In this document: positions 48,192 to 60,300 of the stretch, in pieces
How the letters are laid out: each line of letters starts with the position of its first letter
Numbering within the stretch: position 1 is the stretch's first letter
Source of the DNA: Ulota crispa
Taxonomy: Eukaryota; Streptophyta; Bryopsida; Orthotrichales; Orthotrichaceae
Length of the DNA stretch: 64,000 nucleotides
Assembly: GCA_963920765.1 (NCBI GenBank)
Contig: OY987242.1
Location: forward strand, 16,392,002-16,456,001
Reading direction: 5' to 3'
Position numbers and translations under genes: made by a program
Notes under the pieces: generated by a model
What the model saw: only the letters and a program-made list of their open reading frames with translations
What the model was told of the DNA's origin: nothing
Databases searched by the model: none

Positions 48192-48549
48192 CATTACAAG
48201 GGATTTGGACCCAAGAATGGGCCCTTTCCCCCAAAATTATGAGAACTTTGGGAACACTTCCACAACACTTCCACATAGGCAACCTACACCAGTATGATAT
48301 GGCATTAGGGCAATCACGTCAGATATTATTATTTAGTTAATTTTTTTGGTAATTTTTATTAACTTTTATTGACTGTTTAAAAAAATTTAAAAATCTAAAT
48401 TTTTTTGTAAATTTTTTAAATTAAATTTTTTTTTTTTAAATTTTTTGATTTTTTTAAATTTTTTGTTCTGACAACCAGTAGTGGTTAGTTCCCAACATTG
48501 AGAACATCCAAACTCAAAGCTCTTTCTTGGGCCCAAATCCCTTGTAATG
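48192..48549. mobile_element. family B MITE, fuller copy
   Basis: The ends CATTACAAGGGATTTGGACC and GGGCCCAAATCCCTTGTAATG are inverted over about 25 bp. Inside, GGGAACACTTCC-like arms surround an A/T-only centre. Confidence 0.78.
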
Positions 48550-48720
48550 ATTTGCCTAAGCAAACAAGATTGTTCCCATTGCCCATGCATTTTGAGATAT
48601 ATTGACAATGAGGGATTAATGCAAGTTTTAGTCTAACAAGGCAAATCTAAGCTTTTGCATAGCTATGGTGATTGGAAGATATTTTGATATCACAAGTATA
48701 TCAAAACCAAAATTTTCCGT

Positions 48721-48829
48721 AAGGTAACCGGCTCTAATGCCGACCATGCTTCTAATACCGCACAAATCTACACCCACTGTAGATTTGTGCGGTATTAGAA
48801 GCATGGTCGGCATTAGAGCCAGTTACCTT
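48721..48829. repeat. near-perfect 52-bp hairpin with 5-nt loop
   Basis: The left arm 48721-48772 (AAGGTAACCGGCTCTAATGC ...) and right arm 48778-48829 are inverse with one mismatch; the loop is CCCAC. It could be a tiny foldback element or a small-RNA precursor. No target duplication is seen. Confidence 0.85.
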
Positions 48830-49121
48830 ATTAAACTATACATCGTTCTAAAACATCTCCTGATATAGTTTAGGAAAGTCAACCCATGATATTTATTCAA
48901 GCAATTTTTTGCCATATATTTGGACAAATATGGGCACGTGCCTCCAAATATTACCAAGTGAACATGGACAATAATGGAGTTGCTATTTCTAAAAAAGGAC
49001 ACATTGATTCACGTACCAACAAAATAATTCCAATTTCTGTTTACTTTGTGACCAAGCAATAATTTTGAGTCTTTATTTTTAAGAACAAAATGTTATATTC
49101 CACTAATTTGGGGTACCTTAA

Positions 49122-49355
49122 CCCTTAAAGGACGAGGCTATTATTATACATACGGTGTACATTGCTGTATAACTGGCATTTGCTACCAACAAAAAGTTTT
49201 AATTTGGGATCTTGACTACCTCACTAGAACTACACTGATCTATATTCTAACTTCTTTGTTGATCTCAAATGGAATAAAGGTGTGGATGCACTCCAAATAC
49301 AAGAAAAATACATTGTATTGTACTAGTCGCAAAGGGTTGCCTCGTTGTTTAAGGG
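49122..49355. mobile_element. TTAA-type MITE, family P copy 1
   Basis: TTAA lies at 49118-49121 and 49356-49359. The ends CCCTTAAAGGACGAGGC and GCCTCGTTGTTTAAGGG are inverted over 17 bp. It is 234 bp long and lies 28 bp from copy 2 in the same orientation. Confidence 0.85.
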
Positions 49356-49383
49356 TTAAAGTTGATGAAGAACATGCTATTAA

Positions 49384-49604
49384 CCCTTAACGTCCAATGG
49401 ACATAGTAGATTTGTTGCTGTGATTAGCGTTTGCTACCAACAAGTTCTACTTTGGGATCTTGAATAACTCACTAGAACCACATTGATTTATATATTCTAA
49501 CTTCTTTGTTGATCTCAAATGTTGCAAAGTGTGAATCCATTCCACGTACAAAATAAAAACCTTCTATTTTACAAGCCACAAAGGCACTTTCAAACGTTTA
49601 AGGG
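49384..49604. mobile_element. TTAA-type MITE, family P copy 2
   Basis: TTAA lies at 49380-49383 and 49605-49608. The ends are CCCTTAACGTCC and CAAACGTTTAAGGG. The interior CTTTGTTGATCTCAAATG and CACTAGAACYACAYTGAT matches copy 1 and the start of copy 3. Confidence 0.85.
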
Positions 49605-49714
49605 TTAAAAACACAACCACATTCCATTAAAAAAACACAAAGTTAATGCAAACAGTATCATGTCGGAGAAAGGCATACTCTTGGTTGGATCAAAGATCAT
49701 GAATTTGCACTGTA

Positions 49715-50440
49715 CAATTGGGTACAGTAATCTTACAAATTTTTTTGCAATAAAACTGTAGCTAAAAATTCAAGAACTTTTGGAGGCCATAACTTCCTCA
49801 AAAATTGTCCGTTTTTGAAACCAAAAATTGCATTGGAATCCCACTCAAGAGTACTACATGATTTGATAAAAAAAATAAAAAAATAAAAAAATAAAAAAAT
49901 AAAAAAATAAAAAAATAAAAAAAAAATCTGAAATTTTACAATTGATAAAAAAAGTTTGGCTACTTCTTATATAATGTCTACCATCTAGTACTTCCACCTC
50001 TTGCAGAAAGCACCGCTTGAATTGATTGGGCATACTTGCAATAAGAGTTTTTAGATGCTCCATGGATACCTCATCCCATACTCTTTGAATGATGTGTATC
50101 ATTTCTTGCTTGTTCTTTGGCCATTGGTGGTGGCATAGCTCAATCAAATTCAAGCAATGATTTTGGCAAGAGGTGGAAGTACACTATATAGGAAGTAGCC
50201 CAATTTTTTTTATCATTTATAAAATTTCAGATTTTTTTTAAAATTTTTTTTTTTAAATTTTTTATAATTTAGATTATAATTTTTTATATCAAATTATGTA
50301 GTACCCTTCAATAGTATTCCAATGCAATATTTGGTTTCAAAAACGGACAATTTTTGAGGAAGTTATGGCCTCCGAAAGTTCTTGAATTTTTAGCTACAAT
50401 TTTACTGCAAAAAAATTTGTAAGATTACTATACCCAACTA
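49715..50440. mobile_element. Tc1/mariner-derived foldback element with ~280-290 bp inverted arms
   Basis: TA lies at 49713-49714 and 50441-50442. The left arm (49715 to about 50008) and right arm (about 50163 to 50440) are inverse copies (GGGTACAGTAATCTTAC ... GTAAGATTACTATACCC). The spacer is about 155 bp and holds a Tc1 transposase C-terminal fragment on the minus strand. An (AAAAAAT)n tract lies in the left arm at 49866-49923. Confidence 0.85.
49968..50153 (-). pseudogene. Tc1-type transposase C-terminal fragment
   Basis: About 62 residues read NLIELCHHQWPKNKQEMIHI, then QRVWDEVSMEHLKTLIASMP and a closing GRHYI. The order NxIE...W...LI.SMP.R matches the end of Tc1 transposases just after the catalytic Glu. 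The upstream 5/6 of the gene is absent. It is not related closely to the element at 9084-10868. Confidence 0.8.
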
Positions 50441-50535
50441 TACAATTGAGATGAGTTCCATTGAAAACAATAAATTACACTAAACAAAAATTCCTACCAT
50501 CCAATGAAATTGAACGAGAGTTAATAATATGTTAA

Positions 50536-50681
50536 CCCTTAAACGTCCATAGGGCATATTATATAGGCTGACGTATAATTGTATAAATGTCATTTGTTAC
50601 CAATACAAAATTTTAATTTGGGATCTCAAGTAGCGCACTAGAACCACATTGATCTATTCTCCAACTTCTTTGTTGATTTCA
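50536..50681. mobile_element. TTAA-type MITE, family P copy 3, cut by the gap
   Basis: TTAA at 50532-50535 is followed by CCCTTAAACGTCCATAGGGC and the family P interior up to the N run. The right end is not sequenced. Confidence 0.75.
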
Positions 50682-50881
50682 NNNNNNNNNNNNNNNNNNN
50701 NNNNNNNNNNNNNNNNNNNNNNNNNNNNNNNNNNNNNNNNNNNNNNNNNNNNNNNNNNNNNNNNNNNNNNNNNNNNNNNNNNNNNNNNNNNNNNNNNNNN
50801 NNNNNNNNNNNNNNNNNNNNNNNNNNNNNNNNNNNNNNNNNNNNNNNNNNNNNNNNNNNNNNNNNNNNNNNNNNNNNNNNN
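50682..50881. other. 200-N assembly gap
   Basis: A run of 200 N. It separates family P copy 3 from the sequence next to the MATE 3' end. Frames that cross it have no meaning. Confidence 1.
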
Positions 50882-51127
50882 AAAGAGAGATACAAGAGAG
50901 ATGCAAGCGAGATGCTTAAGAAAGGGATGTTTGCCCAGAGATTCTTGCCGAGAGATGCAAGAGAAAGAGAAAGAATTCCGCTCATCTTGACAGAAAAGCT
51001 TGGGTTTCCTCTTCAGGTGGCGACGTTGGCAAACCTCCTCCAAGCACCTACACCAGCAAAGTCACAAAAACCAGCTCCAAAAGTCAGCAATGAGCATGAG
51101 ATTACGCAAGTTGACGCACGCCAGTAC

Positions 51128-51373
51128 GGGAATGCATTATATACCGTGAGCAGAGATCCGTGACCCATAAGCTATGAGCTTAATTTTTTTTTGTCAAAAT
51201 ACTAAATTACACCTATAATCGTGTACATAGGGCCCTGTAATTGTGCATTTTAAACTTTCATCACTTGAAAAATTGTCTTTTTAGTTTTTTCAATGACTTT
51301 GACCTTCTTGCTCACAAAATCTTGGCTTGCTACTCATGGCTCACTGTTTTATGCTCACAAAATAGCATCGTCC
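51128..51373. mobile_element. family K MITE overlapping the MATE 3' end
   Basis: The ends GGGAATGC...CCGTGAGC and GCTCACAAAATAGCATCGTCC pair as inverted repeats. The interior matches 6463-6731 and about 41955-42200 (CACCTATAATYGTG, TTTTAAACT). The last 10 codons and the stop of the predicted MATE frame (51341-51373) lie inside its right end. Confidence 0.72.
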
Positions 51374-54300
51374 GGAATGGGAGGAAAACACAGAAAAATA
51401 GGGAAGGAGAGGAAGAGAGAAAGTGAGAGAGAGAGAGCTCACATGCGTTTTCCAATGGAAGGCAATATAACAGGAATGGAAGACAACGCGGAAGCCAAAG
51501 TAAAACACCAGGCACCACCAGATGCCTCCCAATCCCCAATTGTGCTTGAACGTCAACCAAAGTGCGCACAGCACCCCGCCCAAGTTCAGAAACTGCATTT
51601 TTGGCAAGTAGGCGATATCACCTGCGCTCACCCAAGGTTTTGTTACAAAAAAAAGAATTAATCCTAAAACCCTAAGTGGCAACACAGAAACACAAGAATC
51701 CTTTGCAACAAAAACAGACAAAAAGATGTGGATCTCAGAAGTTCTAATCCGAAGACAAAGTTAAGAAAGAATCAACTAAAAGTGGTGAATACAAAAATAA
51801 AAAATAATCGGTAGGGAAGCAAAGTAGACTAATAACACTAACTTGAGCTACTTCAAGATATAAGTGGATTACATGCAAGGCGCACAAGCAAGTGGTTCCG
51901 GGTGAAACCGATATATTGTGGGCTACAATAATTGCAGACTATCTCACATACTATTGTACTAGCTACCTATTAATGATTTTGATGCTAATAAGCCTTTCAG
52001 ACCATTTGAAGCTTCATGTGTGCATTTAAAAACGTGAACAAAACTTCCTAATGAGGTTTTGTAAGCATGCATTTGAACTGAGGGTGTGAAAGCGCAAATG
52101 CTACCGAGGGAGGGCTGCTAGGACAGCAAAAAGACTGTGGCCAGAACCTTACTAGGAGAGCAAGGACAAGAGATATGCCACAACCGGAACTTTAAGTAGA
52201 ACTAATTAATTCACTACCCACCCAAGTTAATATAAAGGGGTCTCACATTAATTAATCTCTTGCACTAACCAAACTCACTCGTATAGTATTGATCTAAAAA
52301 GGGCAACATCTGCTTTCTATTAAGATAAACGGAAACTTTGACGGATACCCTTGAAATTTGCAATATTTGTACAGGTGCCCTTGGTTTTTCAAAAATTGTA
52401 CAAATACCCTTTGGATCATAATTTTTATGTGTTTGTTCTATTGTGCATGACACTTCCCTCATTACCAATGGTGAAGCAAGTAGTGCAACAAAACAAAAAA
52501 GAACCAACTTGTACACAAAGGGAGAAGAAAGTGGTGTGCACAACAAAATAAATGCTTGAAGATTATGGTTTTCAAGGGTATTTGTGCAATTTCTAAAAAA
52601 CCAAGGGCATCTATATTGCAAACTTCAATGGTATCCATCAAATTTTCCCTAAGATAAACATGACTTTGAAAAAGTGAAAAATAGCCATGTCAAACAGTTA
52701 TTTCCTTTTTTTGGTTTCTCACCAGCGGCTATGGCAGTTCCTTCGATCACAAGTGCAATGGCGCAGAGCAATTCACAAAGCATGCTTTGCAAAGTCACCG
52801 ACTGCACCAGATGTTGCACACTCGGATCTGCCGTGAGCCACGACGCTCCGAGGTAATGCACCGTCGCAACAACTCCCATCAGACCCACGCCCAACATCGC
52901 CCCAAAGCCTACCAGCATCCTCCCCAGTTGCTGCGCTCTCTGCACAATTAGGAACCACAAACACATGCACACATTCATAAAGAAAAACACTTCAAAAAAG
53001 AAAAAAAGAAAAAGAAAACTTCAAAAAAGAAGGAGAATTTTATGGATACCCCTGAAGTTTGTCATATTTGTATGAATACCCTTCGTTTTTCAGAAATCGC
53101 ACAAATATCCTTGGACCATAATTTTCATGCGTTTGTTCTATTGTGCATGTCACTTCTTTCTCCCTTATGCGCACGCTCTTTTTTTTTTTTTTTTATTGCA
53201 CTCCTTGCTTCAACATTTGTCATGAAAGAAGTAGCGTGCATGACGAAACAAACACCGGAAAATTACGATCCAAGGATATTTGTGCAATTTCCAAGGATTT
53301 TTGTGCAATTTCTGAAGAAGCAGGGGTATCTATACAAATATGGCAAACTGCAGGAGTATCAATAAATTTTCCCAAAAATAAAAATCTTAAAAAGAAAAGC
53401 CCATTCAACTACAGTGATGCTTGGAGAAGGTCAATCTTTGGTCAAGATCCCATTCTTGTTTTTGTGTTTAGGGCTTAGTTAAATAGAGTGTTTGTTCGAG
53501 GCTAATGCTCGAGTATATTCAACATTTTTTTCTTTCCCAAGGCATTGACCTTATTATCCAAACACCACTATAATTATGGATTGTTCATGTGATTATGGAC
53601 TTTTTGTGTCCTTGAACATGGGAGATTTTTGTGGAGATTTTTTGATGTTTTGCATACATTGTTTTCCAAAATTTTACATGTGCTATTATTTGAATATATC
53701 TCTCCATATTCTGGAGGTATTTTCAAATGTTTTGCAAAACCAAACTAGTTTCTGAACTACTACTTCTGGACTTTGTTTGTATATCCATATTTGGTTAAAT
53801 GGGGCATAATAGCATATAACTCAATAAGTGAAGAGGTGATTCCTGTTACTCACTTTTGGATTGGATTTCACACTCCGTGCAACCAACGATTGTGCTGCTA
53901 TTGACAACGACTCTGGGAAGTAGCTCAATGTCCAAAACACCTGCCAGAAACAAAAACAACAAAAACAAACAAAAAAATAATTCACCCTTACTTTGCACTT
54001 TACTTTCAAAAGAAACAGTTTCTATTCGTCTCCAAAGGAGAAAGCGGGTTTTTACAAAAAAAAAACGAAAAAGAAAATAACAAGAGATCAAAGTGTACGT
54101 GAAACATTCATACTTGCAAAGCTACTTGGTGTGCTGCAACGCTCAGAGTTCCAAATTCAGCAGCTCCCTTGGTAGTGATCGTGTAGACAGTCTGCACACA
54201 CCGACAGATAGCCTTAGATAAGCAAAGCTTGGCTTCTAGATGCAACCATAAACCTAATCTAAACCCTAATCAACAGAAATCTGAAGAGAAGTAGTGTGAC

Positions 54301-57300
54301 ATAAGAGTTTCTAGTAAACACAACCTGGAGAAGCTCGTTTATACAAAGTTTTTAACTATGTGTATATAAGGTTCTGTAAGAGTTAGAATTGTGCAAGGGC
54401 CCTTTCACACTAATTCTGTGTCTAGTTAATGTGAAGGGATGGCATGCCTCTCACCCTCCTTCTCCTAGTATGTGTTTTGGCCATAACCTTATGCTGTCTT
54501 TCAAGTAGCAATTTAAAGGTGCAATCTCTCTTACAACAGAATATTCTTCATACACTCTCTAGTTGAAAGTGCGTATTCACAAATCCACCTTCCACATTTG
54601 GGGCCACTTGAGTCACAATATTTGAGATAATACTCAAATGCTACAACCAACTATCCTTACATATATGACTAGTTTGTGAACACCCAACCTTATCCCTTCA
54701 TTTGTGAATTGATTTGTGGACACCAATGTCATATTGTTTTGAGAAGTATTGAATCATTGGGACTCAAGGGAATTTACACAAAAGATTACAAAGAAAATCC
54801 ATTGGTAGCAAAAGAGAACCTAATGAGGCCTAGTGCTTAGATTTTCAAACATTTGGGTCTTAGATTTTATTTTATTGTCTGAAAACACAAAGTGAAAGGA
54901 TATACGCAGATGCTTGGATACGGTCAATGCCTTGGGCGAGAAAAAAACGTTGACCATATCCAAAGCATTGACCATAACAAACACTCCATTTGACTAGGTC
55001 TAGAACACAAAAAAGAGACCGGGGACCTTAACATTATGCAAACATTTCTCTTACAAAGATTGACCTCATCCAAGCATCACTCTACTAAGTTCACCTAAAT
55101 TACAGTGAACTACCTTATTAGCACACCTTGTAAATTCATTTAGGGAATTGATATATGCATATCTAGGGGGATAAATTGTAGATATTTACCATTTAGATCC
55201 ACAAAGGAGGACACAATTGAACAACGCCCAAGTGGAAAAGCTTAGCTAAGGGGCAAATTATTACTTTTACCCTTGTTTGTAAAAAAAAATAAGCTTTTCA
55301 TTTGGACATTGTTCAATTGTGTACTCCTTTGTGGTTCTAGACTAAATCAAGGTCTCTAAATCCAAATGTGAATTGAAGTTTTCCAAATTCGACTTGTTGA
55401 TAGTAAATATCTTTACTCCCTTTGTATATATACAACCCCAGGTGTGCATATATCAATTCCCTTCATTTATTTCTTGGATTTGTGCAACTTAGCGTTATAA
55501 GTGCGGGGTAGTGAACCTAAATATGTTTCTCACTTCTAGATCAAGTGGCTAAAAACACTGCTAAAAAGCTAAACTTTTCAAACTTAACACTGTAAAATTC
55601 ACAAATTTTTTAGCTGCATAATTTTTTTGCATAAATATTTTGGTAGCAATCTTGTAAAATTCAGTCAGTTTGAAGATCGCTGGTGCGGGGTAAAGGAGTT
55701 GATATAACTTTGGGTATAAACGGAGTTCAGTGGAGAGGGAGGGGGGGAGTTTTTGGAAGCTCAGGAAACACACATACCATGCTAAGAGCACATCTGATTA
55801 TCAAGGGCCCTGCCAGAGCCAGAAACGGCCCAAGCACTTCTAACGTTGGCAATCCATACCATCCCAGCTTGAGAGGAAGTGCCTTGGCCAAGTCCCTTTC
55901 ATTTCCTTGGCTTGCACTTTGCTGCGCAGACGAAGCAGAAGACTTCCCTGTCAACTTCCTCACCAAGAGCACCACCGCCACACATTGCGAAATCAGGGTT
56001 GCCCAAGCAGCTCCTGCAACTCCCCTGGCCATATGTCCAAAGCACTCACGTCAGTGCCTACAAACATTGAGTCACAATGGATACACAAAAACATTAAAAA
56101 AGAAAAAAAACTGAAAACAAAATCTTGTCCACAAAGGTTTTAAAGGAGCACCTCAAGTCACTGAACTTTGTATAACAAAACCATATCTGTTATTAACCTC
56201 CGAGAGTGCTATTAACCTCTGAGAGAGAGGGGTGAAGTATGTAGATCTGTAGCTTTCAAGGCAACATAAATTATGGCCTAAGAAGATTTCAGGCATAAGA
56301 CCTTCACTTCTGTTAAAAAAATAATAACTTTTCCTCTTTCCATCTTTACATGAACTGAGATTCAGAGCCTTGGAGCACACCAATCATGAATCACCCAATG
56401 ATACAGATAGTCACACAGTTGAAGAACAGCCACACAGTTGCAGAACAGACCAAAAAAAAAAATGTTTTTTAAACATTCTTGCATGGTCTTCATCTGTTTG
56501 TATACCTCCTACATTTAGCATTTGAATACATTCATCATCCATCCAGTATGAATGCTAGCTCTTTCTCTCTTGAGGGTTGTACTTTGAAAACAGTTCAGAT
56601 TTTCAACAGCTCACACGAAAAGGCTTTTTATTTAACAGAAAAAATAGCTAAATTTATTAATAGATGTGATGAGCAAATGATTCGGATATTTTGATTTAAA
56701 TTTGTTTTCAATAACTTTTGGAAATGACACTTCGTACCAGCCAAGGTAAAGCGTGAACAAGGCGTCTCCAATGAGATTCAAAGCAGCTGCCATGGTGTTC
56801 ACTTGCAGAGGAGTGGTTGCATCTTGACGCCCCAAGCAAGCGCCTTGCCCTACTACTAGAATGAGCACAGCCGGGGCTGCCAAGAAAAATAATAAAACAC
56901 AAAAAAGTATAATCACTTAAGAAAACAAGTTCCAGAAATGATCAAAAATCCAAAAATGCTAATGATAAATTTAGAATAGCAATAAATATAGTAGACAACT
57001 AAGTAGCTGTCCATAAATACAAAAAATAAATACAACAAACCACATAAGCTGCAAGAATTGAGTAAAAAATCACAGTTTCAGAAAAACGAAGAACAGAAAA
57101 TCATAAAATAATAATGACACATTTTAACTATTTATGAATTAATCTTGTAATTTTGAACCTGCCATATCCCTAAACATTGAGGCTTTCCCAATACTATGAA
57201 GTTTTGCAAGTCTTCTAAGTTAGACATGACTCTCAATATTTTGCAAGTACCTCCCCCATGTTTTGCAAACCAAATCAGACTCTGGACCATGTTCTATAAA

Positions 57301-60300
57301 CTTTGGATAGTCCATGTTTACTTACATGTAGCACAATAATAGATGTTTGTAAACTCAAAGCTATTACGGAGTGGTATGTATACCAGAGAGTGCGCGAATT
57401 CGAAGGTACACAAGTGCAGGTTTCAGGTACTCTGGACCTGCGCCCATGAGTGACAACAGCTGAGGAGCCAAAGCTTCCATCAAAACACACACTGCCACTC
57501 CAAATGTGACCGCTAAGAAAAGAGCGTGGTTGAGAAGCTGCGATGCCTGTGTCCACCACCAAAACGGTAAAAAACGTGAGAAAAAACTGAAATTCAAAAC
57601 CACCCTGCAAGCACGCTTCAAAGTAAAATCCATGCATCTTTATGTAAGAATTAAGTTACTCTATGTTACAATAATTAACCCAAAGGTTTTGAACTTTGTG
57701 AGGTAGCTTAAGCATCACAGGGCACTACAGGATATTGGTATCTAGAAGGCCAAAAAGCTACACCACAAGTATGTGCATAAAAACACCTAATTCCCTAGTC
57801 TTTACTTAACCAATCCTCCCTTTGACTGCGCTAAAGTCAGGCAACAGGATTGGATTCAAGCAAGCACCTTCTCAATTGCTAATTCTTTGTTGAAAATGAA
57901 TAAGAAGAGTAAATATCATTCAATTGCTATTTTATTTAGCAACGGCTCAAGAGTGACAACCACCAATTATGTCCGGTAACCGCACTTAGCAGGGCTAGTT
58001 ATTAATTTGTGTAACCTTGCTTGCCACCAAGGTTCACAACCAACAACCCGTCAAGCCAAAAGCAAGTACCTAATACACGTTCACGAGTATGTAGAAGAGA
58101 CACATAAAACGTAACTTGGTGGGTAATGGTTGGATGGCAAGGTACAATCTCATATCTTTCATATGTTCTTCAATTCTTGATTGGATTTTTTAAGCGACAT
58201 ACTCAAATGCTTTACAACTAATTCAAAGTCCTAAGCAGATCTACGTCAGAGTACCTGGTGTTGTTGGGCTTTCTGTTCTTCAACAGAGGAAGCACGCACA
58301 TTAATGCCAGCCAACAAGTTACAAGTCGCAGATCCCAGAAAAGTAAAGAGCTGCCACACACCAACGCATATAAAACCCTTGATGAATGCTGTCGATTGCT
58401 TGGTTTCACAAAAATGAATACTTTCAAAAATCTCGTTAACAGAGCATCTAACAAACAAACAAACAAAAAAACATAATAAACCATGTACTCCATGGTAAAT
58501 GACAGGCTTCAGTGTCCATTATTACTTCTAAAAAGGAGTCCAAAAGTATTTGCTGATTCAGAAGGACTTCAACAGCATCGTAAAAGTAGCAAGTGTACAA
58601 AAAATAACTACATATTTTGTAAGATGAGAATGGGAGCCAAGCAAGGTATTAAAATTTGAGGTGTATTAATTACGGAGAAGGTCAGTCCACCACCAATCTA
58701 TTTCTCAATCTACAAGACACTTGCTTGAGTTGCGGTGCTTTCAAAATTCTATATAGCAATCCACAGCCCAAAGGTTGTCGGTCAACGTTGACTAAACCAC
58801 AAAACTTAGTAAATTTTCTTTCCCTTTCTCAATTTTTAGAAGATATGCTCAATTCAAAATTCAATGAGGAATTGACTGAGCGGATCTTTTGGCCAGGTCT
58901 TTTAAAACAACCAAAATTTAATTCAAAATTAAAAAAGGTATCATAAAGAGGTATAACATTTAGTAAAGTCTTTTGGTGATCATACCTGGAATATAAAGTT
59001 GAAAATTGACGTGTTGGGACCAAGGGCAGCAAGGTCAATGGAGCTCACTTGGCCCACACAGCCAGTGTCAATCAGGCTCATAATTGGATCCGAGAGTCTG
59101 CACAATGAAGTAATGAGAAAGGTTAATTTGTTGGCTTTTTCAAAGTTAGCATTTCCATAAAATCGTTCTCACAAAAGAAGAAGAAATACATGTTTGACAA
59201 GCAACATAAATAGGTTTCTTTGCTAAAAACTCTCATTCTGATCGCCAAGAATTCAAATCCTAAGTCTTCCAAATCCTGAGCTCTCACCATGTGAAGCAAG
59301 TTAGGATTGGTTTCTGAAGGACCCAGGATTCATGGTTATAGAACTACCTAATCAAATTGGTGAAAAATTAAACAATTCAGATGGAGCCAAATTTTGTATC
59401 ACAAGAGTTGAGTGAAGAACCATTACAAGCGCTGGTTTCAAAATAAGCAAAAATTGAACAAACACAACTTTCTGGTACGTACAATTGCTTGAAATACATA
59501 AGGCTTAATTAGGGGTTTTTTAGAGCAGATTTCCATGCTCCATAAGATTAGGAGAACTGCGGGAAGAACAGAGGATTTACAAAGCCATGCATGGAAGTGT
59601 GTTCAAAAACAATAGAATCAAAAATTGGAAATGGTGCCCAAGTAAGTTTCTTGCAAGAAGCACAGGGGTTTCAAGAATGTGAGTTCTCTAAAGTTAGAAA
59701 ACACTAATCACCATGGCTAGCTTCAATACAGCATGGAAGTTTGCCCTCAATAAAGGTAGTCACACTTCTGTCAAGAATGAATTTTTTATGAAGAATGAGA
59801 AGTTGTGGAGTGGAAATATGAGCCCATGGGAGCACTCCATGAAAAAGGTGTGACTCCCCTTTTGTGGGCAGTGGAGAATGGAGAATGAGTTTATCTAAAA
59901 ACTGGTGATGTGGTAAGAAAGCAAGTTACATTCACACATTCAACCCAAGTCCCCAACTACAAGGAGGGTGAAAGCAAGAAGAGCAAGATGAATAAAGTGG
60001 CACACATGGATAAAAACTCCACGTACTAAAACTTCTTCACGCCCATTCTTCTCCTCTAGAGGTGAAAATAAAAAAAACTTCTCAATCTTCAGAGAATGGG
60101 GCCTCCGCAAATCAAGGAGAGAGTGCCACGTCCTCATTTTGTAAAGATTGAGAATGAAGTGAAGAAGGTGTGACTACCCCTACTGATAAAGATGGGGAAA
60201 GTGAGGCGTACACAGCACCAAGAGCAGGTACAGCTAGATTGACGATGCTCTTTAACACACTTTCTTCCTCATCCTCTGCATTCCGACCTGCTTGATCAAA

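Noticed and set aside
50882-51163. Plus-strand frame beside the gap
   Set aside because: It starts at the gap edge, has low-complexity sequence and no recognised domain; it may be part of the MATE 3' flank.
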